Positions 60,201 to 64,000 of a stretch of 64,000 nt of DNA are shown piece after piece. Position numbers and translations under genes: made by a program. The notes under the pieces are model-generated. The model did no database searches. It was not told where the DNA came from and worked only from the letters and a program-made list of their open reading frames with translations. Within the stretch, counting starts at the first letter, position 1. Each line of letters opens with the position of its first letter. Where the stretch lies: contig CM043951.1 of NCBI GenBank assembly GCA_014529385.2, forward strand, positions 110,815,469 through 110,879,468. The letters are read 5' to 3'. The DNA comes from Adiantum capillus-veneris. Its lineage: Eukaryota > Streptophyta > Polypodiopsida > Polypodiales > Pteridaceae.

Positions 60201-61420
60201 TGAATGTCTCTATAGCCTTGCACACACCACACCGTTAAAAAGAAACACCGCAAGGCAGCAAAAAACACCTAAGTTGAACACCTCTAAAAACAGGTGAGAA
60301 ACAGCTCTAACCCAAACCATGATTAAAATTTCTAAGAATTGAGACCATAAATACGAAGCCTGTGTTGTGTAGACCTCTGTAGAGTATCCATATGCTTGAT
60401 TCCGACAACAGATGAGAGAGTTACAAGCTTTCGAAGATGGGGTATCTCTCAAAAGCTCCAAAAAAACAAATCTCTGTAAGCAAAAAGGGTGTGCATGGAA
60501 TTGTAGCTATAATAATGGGAGCCTTTTCCACTTTATTGGAGTGGATTGTTCTTCCTTATCTCAACCGACATCCTTCTCTCTCATCTCCCCTTTTAATTGG
60601 TTCATTTTGACCATTTCTGGGAAAGGAGGGCTCTATGTCGGTTACTTTGACTTGGAGAGATGGGAAAAATGGGGTGTCCAGGGGGTCCAAAGTTTTTCCA
60701 AGCGCTTGGCCAGCCAATGGGAATTCAAAAAAAGCACCCCCTCTCCCCCCAAACCCCCATGAACCTCCATAGCCAAGGAGTGAGAGCTCCACTGTCCCTT
60801 TGATTCAACACAATGGGGTAGCCACTCCACCCCTTATACCCTCCACTTTGCACTCACCCCACCCTATGTGGGACTATTCCATTGCCACATGTCACCATCC
60901 TCCCAACTCCCCACACATGCACATAAATTTTGTGTTTTGTCCCCCACATCTAGCAACCTTGGCGGAAGCATAGCGGATGACTAAAACCACCAAATGTGAC
61001 GTTGTAAAGCACGGCTCGGAGCTCGTTACTTCGGCTATCTCCAAAAAATTTCGATTATATCATTTCTAATTAGATCCATCAATTCGACCCACTTGCCTTT
61101 TCTCACATGCATTCGCAACCACTTTCTAAGTAGGGTACCGCCCACTTCGAGTGCATGTAATTCATGATGTATGAGTCCGATTCACAAGCTATCAAGCACG
61201 GCTGAAAATCCTCATTCAAAACCATCATTTGAAAGCTCAACCAACCCAAAACTCCAGCAAGCAATTTAGCAAAACCAAGCCTTTGTACATGAATTTTTAC
61301 AAGGACACTATTAGAACTCAAAGCACTATGTATACATATATACTTGGGGCTAGTCAGCAAGTTATTTAGCATCACTTATTGGCTTTATGTCCATCCAAAA
61401 AATGATTGACATAACTTGAC

Positions 61421-61422
<2 letters not shown>
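60201..61422 (-). repeat. Probable 3' LTR of gypsy F
   Basis: Directly after the G-rich PPT on the minus strand, the sequence begins TTGTCAAGTTATGTCAATC. It has no coding content for more than a kilobase, as expected for an LTR. The outer end is not defined because the partner LTR lies outside the window. Confidence 0.4.

Positions 61423-61465
<43 letters not shown>
61423..61465 (-). repeat. 43-bp C tract (G tract at PPT of F)
   Basis: Forty-three consecutive C. On the minus strand it reads CATGAATGATCAAGCAGGCA, AGGA, then G43 and TTGTCAAG, so it sits at the polypurine tract / LTR junction. Confidence 0.85.
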
Positions 61466-61468
<3 letters not shown>

Positions 61469-61480
61469 TTGCCTGCTTGA

Positions 61481-64000
61481 TCATTCATGACAAGCATAGG
61501 TCTCTAGGGTGAACAACTGTTGTAGCTCATCCCCTGAAACCTCACACCCATCTGTAGAAATTTCCCCATTCTTCTCTTCCATTGATAGCATGTCATCAGT
61601 AACTATTGTCATCAAACGTGCCAAATACTTCTTCAATTTGTAACCATTGGCCCGATATTTGTGCTTCACTCCATTTAAATCAGCCAACTAATAAGTTCCA
61701 TTATCAAACTTGTTCACAACAGCAAAGGGACCTTCCCATTTAATCTGAAACTTCTTTCAAAAAGTTTTTTCCGATTTGCTATTGTAACACAAAACAAGAT
61801 CACCCTTTTCAATTCCTTTGTCCATCACGCATTCATGAGCCTTCTTGTATACCTCCTCATAGTAATCCAAAGCTAAGGTTTGCAAGCATTGTAGACTCAA
61901 CAACCTCTTTTGCCAAAAAACCCTCTCTTCATGCTCAAATGACAAGAGCTTAAGTGCGGGAATCTCAACTTCAATAGGCAACACCGCCTCCTTACCATAA
62001 ACCAAGTGATACGGGGAAAAACCTGTACTTGTCTTCACAACAGTCTTATATGCCCACAAAGCACAAGGTAACTCAGCATCCCAAGTTTTACCATGAGTCT
62101 GAGTCATCTTTGTGAGAATTTTGACCAACTCCCCATTGAATCTCTCATTGAGACCATTGCATTGAGGATAATAAGGAGTGTAGTACCTGTGCTCTATATT
62201 GAGTTTCTTGCATAGAAAATCAAATATTTTACCTCTAAATCCTGGTCCTCTATCAGATAATAGCTCTAATGGGACACCAAACTTGCAGCATATATGCTCA
62301 TAAACAAATTTTTCCATTTCCTTACTAGTAATTTGTTTAACAGCTTTGGCTTCTGCCCAACGTGATAGATAATCCACATTTAAGCATTTCTCTTACTAGT
62401 CATGGGTAACGGCCAAACAGCATCAAGGTCCCATTTTTCAAACACATCAAATGCCAAAATTGTTTTCCTCAACTCAGGTTTCAAGACTCTCTTCCCCATT
62501 CTTTGACAGGATAGATAGGATTTACACCAGTGATTCACATCTCGCTGAATACTTGGCCAAACATAGCCTTCTTGCAGGATTTTATGCAGTGTAATCTTCA
62601 TGGCAAAATGGCCTCCACAAGCCCCTTCATGATTTTCTTCTAGAATTTTATAAATCTCCTCTTTCTAGGGTACACGACGCAACACTAAATCACTTCCCTT
62701 CATATAAAGTACATCGTTAAGCATCTTGTACTTCCTGGCCTTTCTCATAAAAGCATACTTCTTTGATGATGGTAGATCCATAGGCAAATCACCAGTCAAT
62801 ACAAAATTTACTTCTTTTGACAACTCTTCCCTCCCATGATATAAAAGGAGTATCAGTTTTCAATACGAACACACAAGTAATCACTTCTTGAGCAGCTTCA
62901 TGAGCCTCCTCATTTTGAGACCTATCAATGTGTTGCAAACTCCATGCTTCAAACCTTTTAAGCAACTGTTTGACCTTGAAACACAAACTTTTTAGTCTAG
63001 GGTTCTTGTTTTTCCATACTCCTAGCACCTGTTTCACAACTAACAAGGCATCGCCCTTCATCTGTAAGCGTTTAATTCCCAATTGTAAACAGATGTTTAA
63101 TCCACCCTCAAGTGCCATGTACTCTGCTTCATTATTACTCTTTGCATCAAGTTTCAACCCTTGTTTCCTCATAAGATTTCTTCGAGCATCATAAATAACA
63201 ACCCCCCCAATGCAGCATCATGGCTTTTCCGATAAGAGCCATCAAATAACAGTAAGGAAGCATCAGAAATAGTGGGAGTCTCCGTCCTCTTCCTCTGTAT
63301 GGCTTCTTCCTTAACCAAGACAGGAGTCTCGTTGTAAGTAAGTAAGTTAGCCAGAGTAGCCCGGGTACTGTCTTCCACCAGGAAAGCAAACTAATATTCT
63401 TGTAGCTCAATAACCCATCGCATCACTGTCTTTGATATATTAGAGTTATTAAACAACTATGGAAGCAAAGTATAGCTCGTAAGGAAAGTAAATGGCCTTT
63501 GCACTAAATAATGCATGAATCTTCTGCAAGCATATACCATACTTATCATCACCAACTCAACCTCAACATAATCTCTTTCATGAGGGGTTTTCACTCTTCT
63601 GGCATAGTAAACAGGCTTCATATAATGTGTCTCCTTCCCTCTTTGTGATAACATGGCTCCAATTGCATCATCTCCCACTGATGGATTAACATAAAAGCCC
63701 TTTTGCCAATCCGGGGCTTGCATAATAGGAAGCGTACTCAGTACTTCTTTGACTTTGTCAAAGAAACCTTCACCGTCATGTGTCCACTCCAATGGATCAT
63801 TCTTAACCACTTGCTGCAATTGATACAATAGTTGTGATGCCAAAGGTATGAACCAAGACAGGTACTTAACCTTTTGAATGAAAGTGGCCAATTGTCTTGT
63901 ATCTTTTGGAGATGACAATAACAATAGGGCTTCCACTTTCTCTGGGTCTGCCTCAATTCCACTTTTTTGAGATCACATGCCCAAAGCTTTACTCTTGCTT
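61481..64000 (-). pseudogene. Tat-type gypsy F pol (RNase H domains and integrase), partial
   Basis: Same family as A, opposite strand. From 63962 downward: RT end (SPKDTRQLATFIQKVKYLSW), first RNase H (IMQAPDWQKGFYVNPSVGDD, VYYARRVKTPHERDYVEVEL), second RNase H (LLLFDGSYRKSHDAALGG, KLDAKSNNEAEYMALEGG, KGDALLVVKQVLGVWK, RSQNEEAHEAAQ). Integrase has YLSCQRMGKRVLKPELRKT, YLSRWAEAKAVKQ, LLSDRGPGFRGKIF and NGLNERFNGELVKI. It ends ETYACHE*. Frame breaks lie near 61757, 62380, 62640, 62790 and 63170-63190. Unlike A, the first catalytic Asp is present (MDYLSRW). The element runs off the right edge. Confidence 0.87.

Overview
This window looks like repeat-dense, heterochromatin-like DNA from a land plant nuclear genome. 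The evidence is plant-type LTR retrotransposons (Ty1/copia and Ty3/gypsy, including Tat-type with a second RNase H), a CACTA DNA transposon with plant TnpA/TnpD-like genes, a LINE remnant, many GT/GA/CT microsatellites, and a decayed plant GH36 gene (raffinose synthase / alkaline alpha-galactosidase family). I cannot name the species. I see no intact cellular gene, tRNA, rRNA or CRISPR array.

Layout. 1-3033: old minus-strand Ty3/gypsy remnant. 3038-14988 (element E): non-autonomous LTR element with ~2.1 kb LTRs and a gag-like frame; a 5,673-bp CACTA transposon (5092-10764) has landed in its primer-binding region. That CACTA carries a spliced TnpA-like gene, an internally deleted TnpD-like gene and a captured heavy-metal-associated (HMA) domain fragment. 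15344-40974: a short-LTR non-autonomous element (D), whose first LTR is split by a three-level nest. The nest is Tat-type gypsy A (15715-38946), containing copia B (18906-35212, target duplication ACCAG), containing gypsy C (20319-31050, target duplication CTAGT). C has a long gag, a protease and a reverse transcriptase cut off before its catalytic box. It also has an internal polypurine tract and TATA signature followed by a 141-codon ORF of unknown function.

41-46 kb: a minus-strand copia integrase/RT fragment with a duplicated YVDD box, and a fold-back (MITE-like) element. 46.4-48.5 kb: a 134-bp near-perfect tandem duplication and the minus-strand GH36 pseudogene with recognisable splice sites. 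49-58.3 kb: mostly unassigned DNA with C-tracts, microsatellites, one signal-peptide-like first exon (55203-55332) and a LINE 3' remnant. 61.4-64 kb: a minus-strand Tat-type gypsy (F) running off the window end, with a 43-bp G tract at its polypurine tract.

Elements A, D, E and F share short motifs at their replication signals. The same TG(G/A)(T/C)(A/G)CCCCC box lies 5-6 nt after the LTR in A, D and E. A CATGAATG block lies just before the polypurine tract in all four. I infer that the gene-poor D and E were probably copied by A/F-type machinery. Coding frames are broken almost everywhere, so the window records successive insertions rather than working genes.
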